A DNA stretch of 64,000 nt from Aspidiotus rigidus (GCA_035079385.1 JAVHKY010000003.1:20723501-20787500); one strand, 5' to 3'; shown: positions 44,041 to 55,939, counted from the first letter of the stretch. A program made the numbers and translations. Notes: generated from the sequence alone by a model not told the origin.

Positions 44041-46816
44041 ATCCCACTGCGGCGCGCTTGCAGCCTTGACTCCGGCTCGTGTTGTTAGTTGAGTAAGGAG
44101 GACAGCCGCGCTCGTGCTTTTCACTCGCCAGCAGCACATTTGAAAGCTCGCAAATGCGCTTGTTTTATACATGTATTCCCAATTCAGTTTTTAGCTAATC
44201 CCACTCCGGTCCAAATTGAAAAACCAAAGCTGGATAGGCACAGTAGCTGGATGAGATCAAGAGTTCTACCAGTCCGTTTTGATTAATAAATATTATTTCA
44301 CACTTTTACCTCAGAAGTCAAGCGAAGCGAGGACAAAAGGTCTCGCATGTACGCTCGCGTAGTTTTCAAACATTTTTTACTTTGTTGTTCGGCTAAGTGG
44401 GCCAAAAGTACCCGAATACCGACGATAAGACAAGGACGGCAATAAAAGAAGACAGACGACTCTACACTGTACTCTTGATGCGCTGAAGAGAATGACGCGT
44501 TCGCTTCGGAATGATTCTTTATCCTGTTCTTCTTTGCTCTTCTACTTCCTTTGTGTCAAGTGATGCGTACAGCACGGACACTTGATTTTTAATAAGAACT
44601 TTTTTTTCAATGGGAGCTAAAATTTTCATTAAGGGCTTAAAATTTGGAAGGGATCAATCGGGTGGTTCTTGAGATATAAGGGGACAAACAAACAAACAAA
44701 CAAACAGACAGACAGTGCAGTGATGAGAAGCTCAAGCCAAAAAAGTAGCGGATGCAGTTTGATTAGCTGAAAGCTAAGCCAATAGCCAACTGTTGATGTT
44801 GAAAGAAGCCAACTATACCGACATATCCCATCAATGATAGTTTTTGTGCTGGTAGCTCCTTATGAAATGATTTTGTCATGGGAAATTTCTACAGACGCTG
44901 CAAAATCTTGAGTATTCTGTTGTACGGGAAATTTTGGATAGGGCAATTTTAAACTGAGGTATGTTTATCGTGTATGGATTATTTTGCCCTATAATTTGAA
45001 AAAATTGGAATTCTAGGAACAAAATGCTCCCTTGAGGGGGTTCTGGAGGTCTTCAAACGTATCCCCCAATCTAATTCGATTATTTTTGGTGGGATAAAGA
45101 AGTATACCAAATTTTACGCTGCTATGAAACAATGCAAAGTTCGCCTTATTGTCCTTTCTAAATAATTAAGTACCCCTCTTACAGACCTTTGGTTGTAACT
45201 ATTTTAAGTCGTTACAAAAGCTTGTAATTTGAAATTATTTCCTTAATATCTCGATAATTGAAAAAACTCCTGGCTTCTTCAACGGGGTTGAACGAGAGGT
45301 GTCAGGGGGGGGTGTTAGAAAAACTTTGATTCTCAATTCATGCATGAAAGAAAAGGGTTTGAAAAAATTTCCGATCATGAAGCTATAAAAAGATCAGGAG
45401 AGGTACATAAAAAATTTAAAAATTTCCGCTATACGTACATGAGAAAGGGGTGAGTGACTTGAAATTCCGAGTTATACATAAAGGATGGGCAACGAAGAGA
45501 AATTTTCGATCAGCAAGCTAACGACTTCCATATCCATGCGGGTCAATTTATTCTTCGAGTCCCTAAAAAAGGAGACAATCTTGTCGAGAGTCTTGGCGCT
45601 GCGCTGCCGAGAATCTCGATGCTGAAATATAGTTGACTTGGGAACGCATCAGACCTCTTCATCCTGAAGTCTCTTGTGTGTTAGAATTTTGACATTAAAA
45701 ATTGATGGAAGTGACGAGGTAAATTATTCACACGAAACTTGAGGAATAGAGACAGCTAGAGAGCTAGGAGAGAATGAAGGAATTAGCAAGGACGTCAAAC
45801 ATATCAAAATTATTTACTGCCACGTCAGTACTTAGAGGCCTCGACATTTCGTCGCGCTTCATTCTCGAGTCATAATCTCTAGTGAGATGAAAAAAAAAAT
45901 CGATAAATTCGGTAGGTAACTTCTACAAATATCATCAGCCAATTACGAAATAACGTGTATAGGTAGGTACAAAACCGACATAGAATGATGATATCTCGTT
46001 GTATAGAAAAATAAGACTTTTACTTTGAATATAATATTTCTCGCTATTCAGACATCTCAATGACAGAGCTTCTATTTGTCGCTGAAAGAAAATTTGAAAA
46101 AAACTTTCATATGCAAAATATCAGAAATAGCAACAAACGAATTCGCATCCCCTAGGCTGAAATCAATTATAGGATGAGAATTCGAACGTACATAACGTCG
46201 ATATTGGATAACAATTTACACCTTTCGATTCAAGATGCAATAACCGCGAAGGTGTTCTCATTTCGAAAGCTCAAATCATCAATCAAAGTGAGATTTTGAA
46301 TAATAGAAATAAGGAATTATTATTAAATGAGAATAAAAATCCCCGAGAATTGATCAAATTTTTGCGAACAACCTGTACGATATAACAATCGCTATTACGT
46401 AGTGAAAATAAAGAAGTTGATGTATATTCAACACGCGAAAGCCTCGCACCCCTCATATCAAAGTAGGACATCTAGCTAAAATGTATGCAACGAGCACAGG
46501 TACGTCGCACCTTTCGTCAACGTTTTCTGTTCCGTGTGTAACGCGTCAAATTCACTAGTTGCTTCTGGCCCATCTTCTCGCGTATACGAAAATGTCGGTT
46601 TTCGGATGAAGCTTTCGATAAACTCTGTTTTCGCCGACTGCATTTTCACGAGGGTGAAAATCGATGAGATTAATCTAATTTTTCTGTTGAAAGTATAGAA
46701 TGACTACATTTTATAATTTTTTTTACTTCATCTTGAGTAGAAGCCCGCTCGGCGAACACTTCTTTGCATAAAAAGCGTGGCTAGGAAAATGACTAGTGGT
46801 AAATTGGTAGCTGTAC
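44041..46816. other. no recognisable gene; microsatellite and decayed repeats
   Basis: Contains (CAAA)n/(CAGA)n at 44684-44716, the end form of some retroelements. A decayed composite-repeat piece at about 45265-45460 has GGCTTCTTCAACGGGGTTGA, like module B, followed by diverged minisatellite units. A 12-bp-stem hairpin lies around 45573-45610 (TCGAGAGTCTTGGC...GCCGAGAATCTCGA). No coding sequence is recognised. Confidence 0.45.
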
Positions 46817-46820
46817 ATAT

Positions 46821-47267
46821 CGTCGTTGGATCGGAAAAAACCTCCTAGGCGGCAAAAATAAAATTTTACAGGAGAAGCAAAAAACTGATTATTTTGTGAA
46901 AAGAAGGCCAAAATACTTTGGAAACGTCTCATTAAATGTGGAAAAGCTTCTTTGATACAGTAGTAACGAAAAATTTTAAAAATTTTCTAAAATACGGCGG
47001 TATTGAGCGATAAATGCGCATAGGAGGAATTCCTGACCCTAAATATTGCACATAAGAGGTTTGCTCTGCACGTAGGAGGTATTCGAGACCACATTTTCTG
47101 GATGGTGCACATAGGAGGTATTCAGAACCGCTCCTACCGGCGTAATTTTGAACTTAGCACATAGGGGATTTTCCCAGTCGATGCGCCTTGAAATTCCGCG
47201 TCCAACCATATAAAAAAGTGTATTTCTCAAAAAATGGCACATAGGAGGTTTTTCCGATCCAACGACG
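46821..47267 (-). mobile_element. 447-bp TIR MITE copy 2
   Basis: Reverse-oriented, nearly identical copy of 36726-37173: same terminal CGTCGTTGGATCGGAAAAAA, same internal CCTCCTATGTGC series, ATAT on both sides (46817-46820, 47268-47271). One terminal repeat has CCTAGGCGGC where the other copy has CCTATGTGGC. The high identity of the two copies suggests recent spread. Confidence 0.9.
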
Positions 47268-47271
47268 ATAT

Positions 47272-47480
47272 GAGAAGAGAGCTTGGAAAAATTTCGACAT
47301 TCCAACTAGTCCGTACGTAATTGGAGGGGGAATTGGAGAATTTTCGACTACCGAGCTATAAGTAATTTAAAGTCAGAATCTCGAAAAAAAATACAGCTTC
47401 CTTAATGAAGTTGACGAGGAACACAGGGAACCTGTTGTATGGGTTGAATTGGTTTTGGTATTGAAAATTCGAATCGACAT
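47272..47480 (+). repeat. decayed minisatellite units and module B
   Basis: Diverged units (GAAAAATTTCGACATTCC, CCGAGCTATAAGTAA) are followed by GCTTCCTTAATGAAGTTGAC, AGGGAACCTGTTGTATGG and TTTTGGTATTGAAAATTCG, i.e. module B in plus orientation. Confidence 0.7.
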
Positions 47481-47591
47481 CTTGAAGATTCTTACGTTTT
47501 CCTGAGTCCCTTGTATCATGATGTATGTCGCCTGAAAGTAATTGAATTCTTTGAAGTCACTTTCCTTCTTATCATACATTACCACTCGCCC

Positions 47592-48752
47592 GGCAAACAC
47601 AATCGACCTAAAAAAGCTATCGATTCGACCTCTTATCGACCATTAATCGACCCAGTTTGTCTATGATCATGAAATGATTTTTTAGGTCAATTAACGGTCG
47701 AGTAATTTCCTCCTATTTTCGACTTGATTCCGACCAATAATCGACCAAAGAGTCGACGTATTTTTTTAAGCAAAATGAATATCAATTCTATTTTGACTAC
47801 AGAATTGACGTCTTTTTTGAATGTGGACTCGTTTTTTACCAATAATCGACCGAAGAATCGACGTATTTTTTGAATCTGGATGAAAATCAACTCGTTTTTT
47901 ATCAATCATTGACCGAAGAATCGATGTCTTTTTTGAATCTGGATGGAAATTAACTCTTTTCTTTATCAAAGAATCGACGTTTTTTTTTTCAACCCAAATG
48001 AAAATCAATTCCATTTTGACCAATAATTGACTGAAGAATCGACGTCTTTTTTGAATCTGGATGGAGAGTAACGCTTTTTTTTCATCAATAATTGACCGAA
48101 GAATCGACGTCTTTTTCCAATTTGAAAGAAAATCGATTCTATTTTGACCAATAATTGACTGAAGAATTGACGTCTTTTTTGGATCTGGATGGAAATCGAT
48201 TCCATTTTGACCAATAATTGACTAAAGAATCGACGTCTTTTTTGAATTTGGATGGAAATTAACGTTTTTTTTTTATCAATAACTGACCAAAGAATGGACG
48301 TCTTTTTCCAATTTGAAAGAAAATCGATTCTATTTTGACCAATAATTGACTGATGAATCGACGTCTTTTTCCAATCTAAATGAAAATCGATCCTTTCTTT
48401 GACCAATAACTGATTGAAGAATCGATATCTTTTTTGAATCCTAATGAAAATCGACTTCTTTATCACCAATAATCGACCGAAGAATCGACGTCTTCTGAAT
48501 GGGAATTTTATTTGTACTGGAGAAAGACGTCGAAATATAGTCATTTTTATTTTGACTAAAAGAAGATGTCGAAAAACGGTTGATTAGTCTTACAGCAATC
48601 AAGCTACCAAACTATGAATCGACGTCTAATTTGGGTCGAAAAATAGATCGATACAATAAAGTTCGTCTTAATTACTCATTTTCGGTCGATTTATAGTGGA
48701 TATTGTGAGTGACTATAAAAAGACCTGATTTTGACGGTCAATTGTGTTGTCC
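47592..48752. mobile_element. TIR-like element with a 63-bp tandem repeat core
   Basis: GGCAAACACAATCGACC at 47592-47608 and the near-inverted GGTCAATTGTGTTGTCC at 48736-48752 mark the ends; the inner part resembles the CGATAAACCAAATCGACC terminus of the 17037-19376 element. Between about 47740 and 48500 run some 12 units of about 63 bp (GAATCGACGTCTTTTTTGAA, then TGGATGGAAATCGATT, then TTGACCAATAATTGACTGAA). Because 63 is a multiple of three, minus-strand frames of 85-179 codons appear; they are by-products. Confidence 0.7.
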
Positions 48753-48756
48753 TTCC

Positions 48757-49147
<391 letters not shown>

Positions 49148-49148
<1 letters not shown>

Positions 49149-50574
49149 ACTATTGCGAAATCATTTTTTAAAACGATATTCAGCACAGGTAGCAAAATAG
49201 AACGGTAAAAAAAAACATATGGCAAGAATTTCTGTAAATATACATAATACGTATGATAGCGTAAAAGTGTACTATATTGGAATCAAACTCTAACGTTTTC
49301 ACTCGTAAAAAAAGACAAAACTAGAAAAAATGCAAACAAACATGTGAAATCAATAATGCTGAACTAGAAATCAGACAACCACTTGTCAGCTTTCTTTGAA
49401 CAGAAGTAGAATTTGTTAAAATATCACCTGACTTTGCAGCTCGTATCCACTTTTTCATTGTGTCTTCATGAATGTATTCCTTTACTTTACCTTCAAGTCA
49501 CAGAAGTTGATCAGATCCATAAAATGATTAACTTTCATTACGGTTTGATTTTAGGCTTGTTAGCAACAGCATTCAGGGAAATTAGTTGCTTATAAACAAA
49601 ATGCACCTCCCTGGAAGCACTACCAATGTCGGAACGTGAAGCCATCGCTCACCATATAGTAACGAAAATTTTTTTTCATACATAGTACCTATATTACGCA
49701 ATAAAAAAAAAGTTCTGAATAAAACTATACGATCCTAGAAGTATTTTCGACGCTGAATACGTCGCTCTTCACGGTTATTGGAAGTTGGCTTTGCCTTTGG
49801 TTATCGTGCAGTGATCCAATGGAGTTCTGGCGATTTATTGCGACGCGAGACGTTACTTCCCGAGTTACAGAATTTCGTGAGCGCATCAAGGAGACACTTT
49901 ACGTGTCGCATTAACCCGTCGGAAGGAGATATGATCATTGCACGATAACAAGATCCGATTTCAAAGTTCATGCGATTTTTATTTTTATTGTAGTATTATA
50001 TTTGAAGTCTTAAAATTCTAGAGAAATAAAACTCTTATGCTGTTCAAAGTCACAGAAATGTCAGACTATTCAAAGACTTTTGGTGATAATCAAAATTTCT
50101 GCAGTGTATTCCGTGAGTTTTACCTCGTATTACTCGTATAATCGAACTCGCATCAGATGAATGCTTCAATGAGCTAATATATTACTCGTCTTTCTTCAGA
50201 TTATGGACCAGATTGTGGAGCCTCTCGCAATGTTAACTTTTCAATTGTATCAAGTTTTCCTGATGTCGATGGGGCGATCCTCACCTACAATAAGAAGTAA
50301 AAAAAGGACAAAGTTCTGTTTGTATGATCATACCTACGCCTCCATCTAGTGTACTAAATATCTCCTCTCATGATCATCCATTTCAAACCTGAATTAACTT
50401 GGTTATTAGTTTCAAATATGATTTAAGAGAGAAGAGAGTAACATTTATTTTCAACTGTATCTAAGGAATGGAATTTGTCTTGAACTTTTTTCATCTTTTC
50501 ATCTTCTCGAATAGGAATTGTTCGATAAAATTGCTTCAAATCAGGTAAAACTACATTTTTTTCAAACACGGTTT
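49148..50574. other. no recognisable gene
   Basis: Unique-looking AT-rich DNA. A small plus-strand frame at 49819-49917 (MEFWRFIATRDVTSRVTEFR...) sits in a locally GC-richer patch, but it is short and unrecognised. Confidence 0.45.
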
Positions 50575-51492
50575 ATTGAAAAAATAAGAGAAAAATAAAA
50601 TACGGCTAAATAAGGGCTTCGACAATAAGTCATTTCGCCCTAAATTAAAATAATAAAAGAAGAAGTAAAGAGAAGGCGAAAAGGGAGCAATTATACACAG
50701 TGATGAAAAGTATAGTTGAAGACAGAAAATTGATTAAGGAGTTAGATTGTGATACAATGGGAGAGAGGGAATTAATGTAAGAGTAGATGGTAAGGGAGAA
50801 GATGGAGAGATTTGTGACATGGAGGCAATTAAGTGCAGCGAGAGGATGTGGATGTCGAAGTTGGTAAGTAAAGAATGAAATGTTTTTTCTTGAATGGTAA
50901 GGTGAGGGCATTGGAAAAGAAGGTAATTCAGGTCTGCAGCTGTCATGTCCCTCATATGGAAGGAGCAAACAGGAGAAATATGTGGAAGGAATTTAGATAA
51001 GTTATAGGGGATTCTATAGTGACCAAATTGTAACTGTGAATCTACATAGTTTGACAGTGTAAACCAGGGACGGTCAGGGATAGAGCTTTTTCAAGATAGA
51101 AGTATTGAGAGGATTGGCGAATGTTTTCACAGTAGTGCCTGTGTCAGGTTTTTCGTTTTCTCTCGGGCGATGTCTAAGAGAAAATTCGAGCTAATGAAAG
51201 GGTATTTATCAACAGACTGCAATGAGCAACCAGCTTTGGCAACTAAATCAAACCGTTTATTGCCGACAATGCTCCTATGACTAGGAATCCACATAAATGA
51301 ACTATAAATATTATGAGAATTTAGGAGGTGTTTGTGAGGACTAGCTCACACTTTGCTCATCGAAATTCATCTTTCGATCAACTATTCAGAGCGAATATGG
51401 ATGATAGTGGGGCAGGTCACGATTGAAAGGCAGATTTGTAATTGCATGGAGAGCAGAAAGAGAGTCTGAAGCGATGAGTATTTTAGAGTAGT
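50575..51492 (-). pseudogene. second non-LTR family: RNase H C-terminal half and tail
   Basis: Minus strand, reading right to left: ILIASDSLSALHAITNLPFN (RNase H, catalytic Asp) near 51480-51410, SFMWIPSHRSIVGNKRFDLV near 51305-51245 (His and final Asp region), then CSFHMRDMTAADLNYLLFQC near 50970-50905 (zinc-like motif), and a tail with AATAAA near 50575. Frameshifts separate the parts. It is a different family from the 20.3-kb elements (other C-terminal motif and tail). The N-terminal half of its RNase H lies at 54601-54800, split off by the PLE pair. Confidence 0.75.
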
Positions 51493-51553
51493 AAACGCAA
51501 AAAACGAATACTCCGAAGGGAGAGTAAACAATGCAAACCGCAAAAAAATATAA

Positions 51554-51597
51554 GACGACGAGCGTTTTCGGTTAATAAACCATCTTCAAGCCTGAAA
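51554..51597 (-). ncRNA. hammerhead-like hairpin at PLE2 3' end
   Basis: Minus strand: TTGAAGA, then TGGTTTATTAACC, then GAAAACGCTCGTCGTC. GGTT/AACC gives a clean helix II with a UAUU loop. GAAA and the following CG...CGTC could form the short helix III and GUC cleavage site seen in PLE hammerheads. The first core base is T where C is expected, and helix I is not obvious. See also the copy at 54492-54535. Confidence 0.5.
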
Positions 51598-51704
51598 TGA
51601 AAGCAAATGACGAACAGAAAAGAAGAGCAAGGTATTAAGATTGTCCAAACGAGAAATCGCGGTGTGAATCATAAAACCCGTTCGATCAGGCCATCTTCCG
51701 GAAT

Positions 51705-52097
51705 CTACGAGTTGAGTACAGTGATACCGTCGGTGTTTAGATGACGCATTATCTCTATATGCTCGAGGGCGATGCGCTTACGATAGGAATTTTCCTTATG
51801 GAGAAGCTTTTCAGATCCCTCGCGGAAGCTGTGGTCACTGTTTATTAAATGATCAGCAAAAGCTGACTCCCCTAAGTGTCCCTTCTTCCAAGACTTCAGG
51901 TGCTCAGCTACTCTAATTTTCATTTCGCGGCTGGTCTCACCAATATAAAAGCCTCCGCAATCCCCACATTCCAACTTGTAAACACCACTCCTCTCATCAA
52001 CAGGTATGGGGTCCTTCAGTCTAACAAAAAACCTCTTGACTGGGGTAGGGTTGTAAAACGTGGGTCTGAAGCCAAACGGGCGGAGGGCCCGACCCAA
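51705..52097 (-). pseudogene. PLE2 GIY-YIG endonuclease domain
   Basis: Intact-looking domain: SGVYKLECGDCGGFYIGETS then REMKIRVAEHLKSW. GVY...YIG, the CxxC between them, the Arg, and a final HIEIMRHLN with the Glu region are visible. This is the domain that distinguishes endonuclease-bearing PLEs. It is separated from the RT by one frameshift near 52110. Confidence 0.87.
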
Positions 52098-52115
52098 TTG
52101 GAGGAAGAACTTCCC

Positions 52116-52643
52116 CTAGAAAGGGAGACTGATCCAACGCAAACGGCGATCACGGATCGTGTCTTGGGGGAGGGAGGTGGTGGAATCAAGAAGGCTCCTC
52201 GTAACTTTCCTCCGAACCATCACGTCAACATCGACATTGACCCCATTCACTCTGGCCAGGTGTTTTAATGTGAGTAACTCTTTCTTGAAGGCAGACTGAC
52301 TCAAAGGAAAACGAGTCAGTCTGTGAACTAGGCTGTGAAAAGCAGCCATCTTATGAGCAACAGGACCGAACGAACCACCGTGGACTAAAACATCAGTCGT
52401 AGTATCTTTCCTGTACTTATGGATACCGTCTATTATAGAGGTCGATAAATCCAAAAAGTTAATGGAAAATACCCCTATTCCCAACGTAAATTTGATGTAA
52501 GGGTACCAGGAATTGAGATACCTCAGGTGATCTGGGGGACCAGTCCAGGTACATAGAACGTCATCAACGTACCTGTGCCAATAGTGAATATGATTAAGTA
52601 ACACCCGGTTCGAGGAAAGGAGGTCAAGTTCAAACTTAGACAT
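52116..52643 (-). pseudogene. PLE2 reverse transcriptase, C-terminal half
   Basis: Contains HYWHRYVDDVLCTWTGPPDH (YVDD catalytic pair), then INFLDLSTSI (the LDL box), AHKMAAFHSLVHRLTRFPLS and MVRRKVTRSLLDS. It ends in a frameshift before the GIY-YIG piece. The same segment recurs in PLE3 with a few substitutions. Confidence 0.85.
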
Positions 52644-52727
52644 GAAAATTTCGGAGATGAGAGAGCCTAAAAGTGATCTAATAGGGATCCCTACTTCATC
52701 AGGAAACTCGAAAAATTATCCTTCAAA

Positions 52728-53480
52728 TCACCAGTAGTTGGGGGCCCAGCAAATATTCAGAAGATCGAAAAATTCCTGAAGCTCATTGTGAGGAATATTG
52801 GTTTTGACGAGTAGCTCACCCATACGCTGGATAGTAGTAGCCTTAGGAATATTCGGGAACAAACCATCAACATCAAACGAGCAGATGGTCGTTCCCGGGG
52901 GAAGACTTACACCCTTCAGAACGTCAGTTAAAGAGGCCGAATTCAAGACCGAATGAAGAGATTCAAAATCAATGCGATTTTTGAACCAACCGTCCAGGAA
53001 TTTCGCAAGGAGGTAGGTGGGCGAGGAGATGAAGAAAACAAAGGGTCGCATCGGGGTATTGTTCTTATGCACTTTGGGCAGCCCGTAGAGGAAGGGGGTG
53101 TAGGTTTTAGGAACAAGGAGGGCTTTTTTCAAAGCAGGAGTTTTGATAATAGCCTCACACCTGTTGATGACACTCCCAACTTCTTTAACGTGCTTAGGAA
53201 AACTGAAATCCTCACTCTCTTTAGCACCACACTGCTGGAGGACTTCATGGATCTTGGAAGAATAGGCCGACTTTTCCATCACCATAACAGCATTACCCTT
53301 GTCAGCCTTAGTGAGGATTAAATCTCCCTCTTTCATTTCCCTCTTTGAACCTTGAATCACTCCTCCCAATTTATTACTCATGCGAGGGAGGGGATTATCA
53401 CGGACTAATTCGGCACAAACTTTCTGGGTATTAAAACCAGGACCAGTTTTAATTGCAAGATCCGCAACAACATTCGCCAA
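52728..53480 (-). pseudogene. PLE2 reverse transcriptase, N-terminal half
   Basis: A 250-codon frame with LILTKADKGNAVMVMEKSAY (DKG hallmark of PLE RTs), then FLYGLPKVHKNNTPMRPFVF and TTICSFDVDGLFPNIPKATT with the first catalytic Asp region. It ends at a stop near 52728, just before the GxPxGS box, which is altered to GIPIRSLLGSL in the sequence that follows (about 52700-52660). The end of the motif, LISEIFM, runs into the next piece. Confidence 0.85.
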
Positions 53481-53711
53481 GGTTTCATCCTTCTTGGGGG
53501 GGGGGGGGGGACAAACTGAACTTCAAACGAGGGCAGTTTCGTCACTATTAAACACTACCTGACTATTATTTATGAGGGGGGATGGAATTTATGAACGACA
53601 ACACCGTCACTCACCCCTTCCTCAACACCTCATCGTTAACCTTCATTAGGGAGTACAACTTCTTATTCTTCTTCTCCTTCAAGTTCACCTCAAACTTCCG
53701 ACACTTTAAAT

Positions 53712-54385
53712 GTGGTTCGTTCGGTCCTGTTGCTCATAAGATGGCTGCTTTTCACAGCCTAGTTCACAGACTGACTCGTATTCCTTTGAGTCAGTCTGCC
53801 TTCAAGAAAGAGTTACTCATAATAAAACACGTGGCCAGAGTGAATGGGGTCAATGTCGATGTTGACGTGATGGTTCGGAGGAAAGTTACGAAGAGCCTTC
53901 TTGATTCCACCACCTCCTTCCCCCGAGACACGATCCGTGATCGCCGTTTGCGTTGGACAGTCTCCCTTTCTTGGGGAAGTTCTCCCTCCAATTGGGTCGG
54001 GCCCTCTGCTCGTTTGGCTTCAGACCCGCGTTTTACAACCCTACCACAGTCAAGAGGTTGTTTGTGAGACTGAAAGACCCCCATACTTGTTGATGAGAGG
54101 AGTGGTGTTTACAAGTTGGAATGTGGGGATTGCGGAGGCTTTTATATTGGTGAGACCAGCCGCGAAATGAAAGTTAGAGTAGCTGAGCACCTGAAGTCTT
54201 GGAAGAAGGGACACCTAGGGGAGTCAGCTTTTGCTGATCATTTAATAAATAGTGGCCACAGCTTCCGCGAGGGATCCGAAAAGCTCCTCCATAAGGAGAA
54301 TTCCTATCGTAAGCGCATCGCCCTCGAGCATATAGAGATAATGCGTCATCTAAAAACCGACGGTATCACTGTACTCAACTCGTAG
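53712..54385 (+). pseudogene. PLE3 RT end and GIY-YIG endonuclease, frameshifted
   Basis: First frame to about 54067: GSFGPVAHKMAAFHSLVHRL, SQSAFKKELLIIKHVARVNG, MVRRKVTKSLLDS, then RFTTLP. Second frame 54110-54385: ECGDCGGFYIGETSREMKVR to HIEIMRHLKTDGITVLNS and a stop. The start of the GIY strand (SGVYK) lies across the frame change. Substitutions relative to PLE2 are few and partly conservative (I/V, D/G, N/K), so both come from a recent source. Confidence 0.85.
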
Positions 54386-54491
54386 ATTCCGGAAGATGGC
54401 CTGATCGAACTGGTCTATGATTCACACCGCGATTTCTCGTTTGGACAATCTTAATACCTTGCTCTTCTTTTCTGTTCATCAGTTGCTTTCA

Positions 54492-54535
54492 TTTCAGGCT
54501 TGAAGATGGTTTATTAACTGAAAGCGCTCGTCGTC
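54492..54535 (+). ncRNA. hammerhead-like hairpin at PLE3 3' end
   Basis: TTGAAGA, then TGGTTTATTAACT, then GAAAGCGCTCGTCGTC. Compared with the PLE2 copy, the C closing helix II has become T, which still pairs with G, so pairing survives the change. Same caveats as for 51554-51597. Confidence 0.5.
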
Positions 54536-54600
54536 TTATATTTTTCTGCGGTTTACATTATTGTTTACTCGCCCTTCGGAGTATTCGTCCTTTCGCGTTT

Positions 54601-54800
54601 ATTATGGATAGCCGTAACCTTGAGGAACTTATTCGTTGCGGTAGAGTAGAATGAAGTACGTAGTCGAGAGCCATAAAGATTGCAGCCAGTTCACAGTCAT
54701 AAGACAAAGAACCGCGGGGCACATTCGAAAACTTTTTACAACTCCCGAGTCGTAAAAAGCTGCACCGCAATCGGCTGTCAGGGGGATCGGGAATAATCTG
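54601..54800 (-). pseudogene. second non-LTR family: RNase H N-terminal half
   Basis: Minus strand reads RCSFLRLGSCKKFSNVPRGS then LSYDCELAAIFMALDYVLHS. CELAAI is the RNase H segment with the catalytic Glu. The continuation (ILIASDSLSALHAI) is found at 51490, on the other side of the PLE pair, so the PLE pair inserted into this domain. Confidence 0.72.
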
Positions 54801-54846
54801 GAAATTAGTCCATTCGGACGGGATGATTTTGCTTTGCTAGAGACGG

Positions 54847-54960
54847 TTGATGATCATGAGTACAGCCTGTAAACTGGATTCAGGATTGAAGACAGCTGTA
54901 TGATATATCTTCAATCAATCCTTGAATACAGCTTACAGGCTCTACTAACGATCATCATAG
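54847..54960. repeat. foldback of about 45-bp arms
   Basis: GATGATCATGAGTACAGCCT and GTAAACTGGATTCA (left) match, with a few mismatches, the reverse complement of GAATACAGCTTACAGGCTCT followed by ACTAACGATCATCAT (right). Confidence 0.75.
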
Positions 54961-54984
54961 GATATCAAATATTGAAGGCGACCC

Positions 54985-55075
54985 ATATTGACAGGGAACC
55001 TGTTCTATAGGGGGGGGGGGGGGGGTTGAAAATTTTGCCGCGCGCCGTATGCCGTCCGACCAAACAAAAATGGTT
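54985..55075 (+). repeat. module A of the composite repeat with an 18-G run
   Basis: GACAGGGAACCTGTTCTATA, then the G-run 55009-55025, then TTGCCGCGCGCCGTATGCCG and TCCGACCAA, the plus-strand version of module A. Beyond it, 55076-55520 shows a few minisatellite-like words (CTATCATATAGTTC) and nothing else. Confidence 0.7.
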
Positions 55076-55939
55076 CAAGACTAACATCATTGGAAGAAAT
55101 GGTGTTAGGACTTCCTCCTATCATATAGTTCAGATTGGACTTGAAAAGAATTTCGACTCCCCATATTTTTCAGGACCGAGGATATCTTTCGTATTTATAC
55201 ACGCACCATTTTGGAGGAACCCGATTATATGATCGTACGATCGAAGTTTACAAAAAGTACGTATAGGCACAGAGTGAATATCATAATTATGATGTAAGAT
55301 TATCATCTTACACAACTATTCTTTGGCTGAATGAACTTTGCTACAGTGGATAACGTCAATAAGAGTAGAAAAGTCACACAACCAGCATTGATCCCCAGTC
55401 CGTTACAAATAAATCAAGGTACTTTCTTGTTCTCCTAAAATAGTTGAATTTATATGAGTATTTAAACAGTAATATATGAATTTATAATTATAGAGGAACT
55501 TTATGCGGTAATTGCGATGGCCTGGCACAAAAACTGGTTCATAATGCGAACTTGCGACCTTAAAAGTAACGAAAAAATACCTTTATCATAACTCCACTTT
55601 CTTTCCAGCCACATAATATCTCAATAGTGTATTGATTGAGCTTTATTAATTTTCATTTTTACCCTGCTTGTGGAGAGTATCTGAAATCATTATTTTTTTT
55701 TAATCACTTTGAGCAAATAAAGAACGGTACATGCGAGGATACGCTCTGTCCATAAAATTCAAGTTGGATAAGACAGTTGACTCCATCGACAGAAATATTC
55801 GTGAACAAAGATCTGACGAATATATTATTTGCCATCTGACATGCATCCTTTCACTTGGCCTCAAGCTATATGACCAAGCAAGAAATTAATTTATAACTGC
55901 ACTTCCAATCACTTATACTCGTATTAAATTATCTTTCAG

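Larger units (their letters stand above)
51493..53711 (-). mobile_element. Penelope-like element 2 (PLE2), minus strand, broken
   Basis: From right to left: a lysine-rich N-terminal piece (CRKFEVNLKEKKNKKLYSLM, about 53700-53640), the RT in two pieces, the GIY-YIG domain, and a 3' end with a hammerhead-like hairpin and GGAGTATTCG. It abuts the 5'-truncated plus-strand copy PLE3 head to head near 53711. A poly-G/C run (53502-53512) falls within the N-terminal part. It belongs to another subfamily than PLE1: YVDD instead of YADD and different linkers. Confidence 0.87.
53712..54600 (+). mobile_element. Penelope-like element 3 (PLE3), plus strand, 5'-truncated
   Basis: Starts inside the RT thumb at TTCGTTCGGTCCTGTTGCTC and runs to the element's 3' end (GTTTACTCGCCCTTCGGAGT then ATTCGTCCTTTCGCGTTT). 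It is a close relative of PLE2 in opposite orientation. Head-to-head or tandem pairs with a truncated partner are the known PLE arrangement. Confidence 0.87.

Noticed and set aside
48005..48544. 179-codon minus-strand frame
   Set aside because: It follows the 63-bp tandem period; the peptide is a 21-residue repeat with no domain.
50645..50968. 107-codon leucine-rich minus-strand frame as a gene
   Set aside because: It is out of frame with the retrotransposon C-terminus found in the same place.
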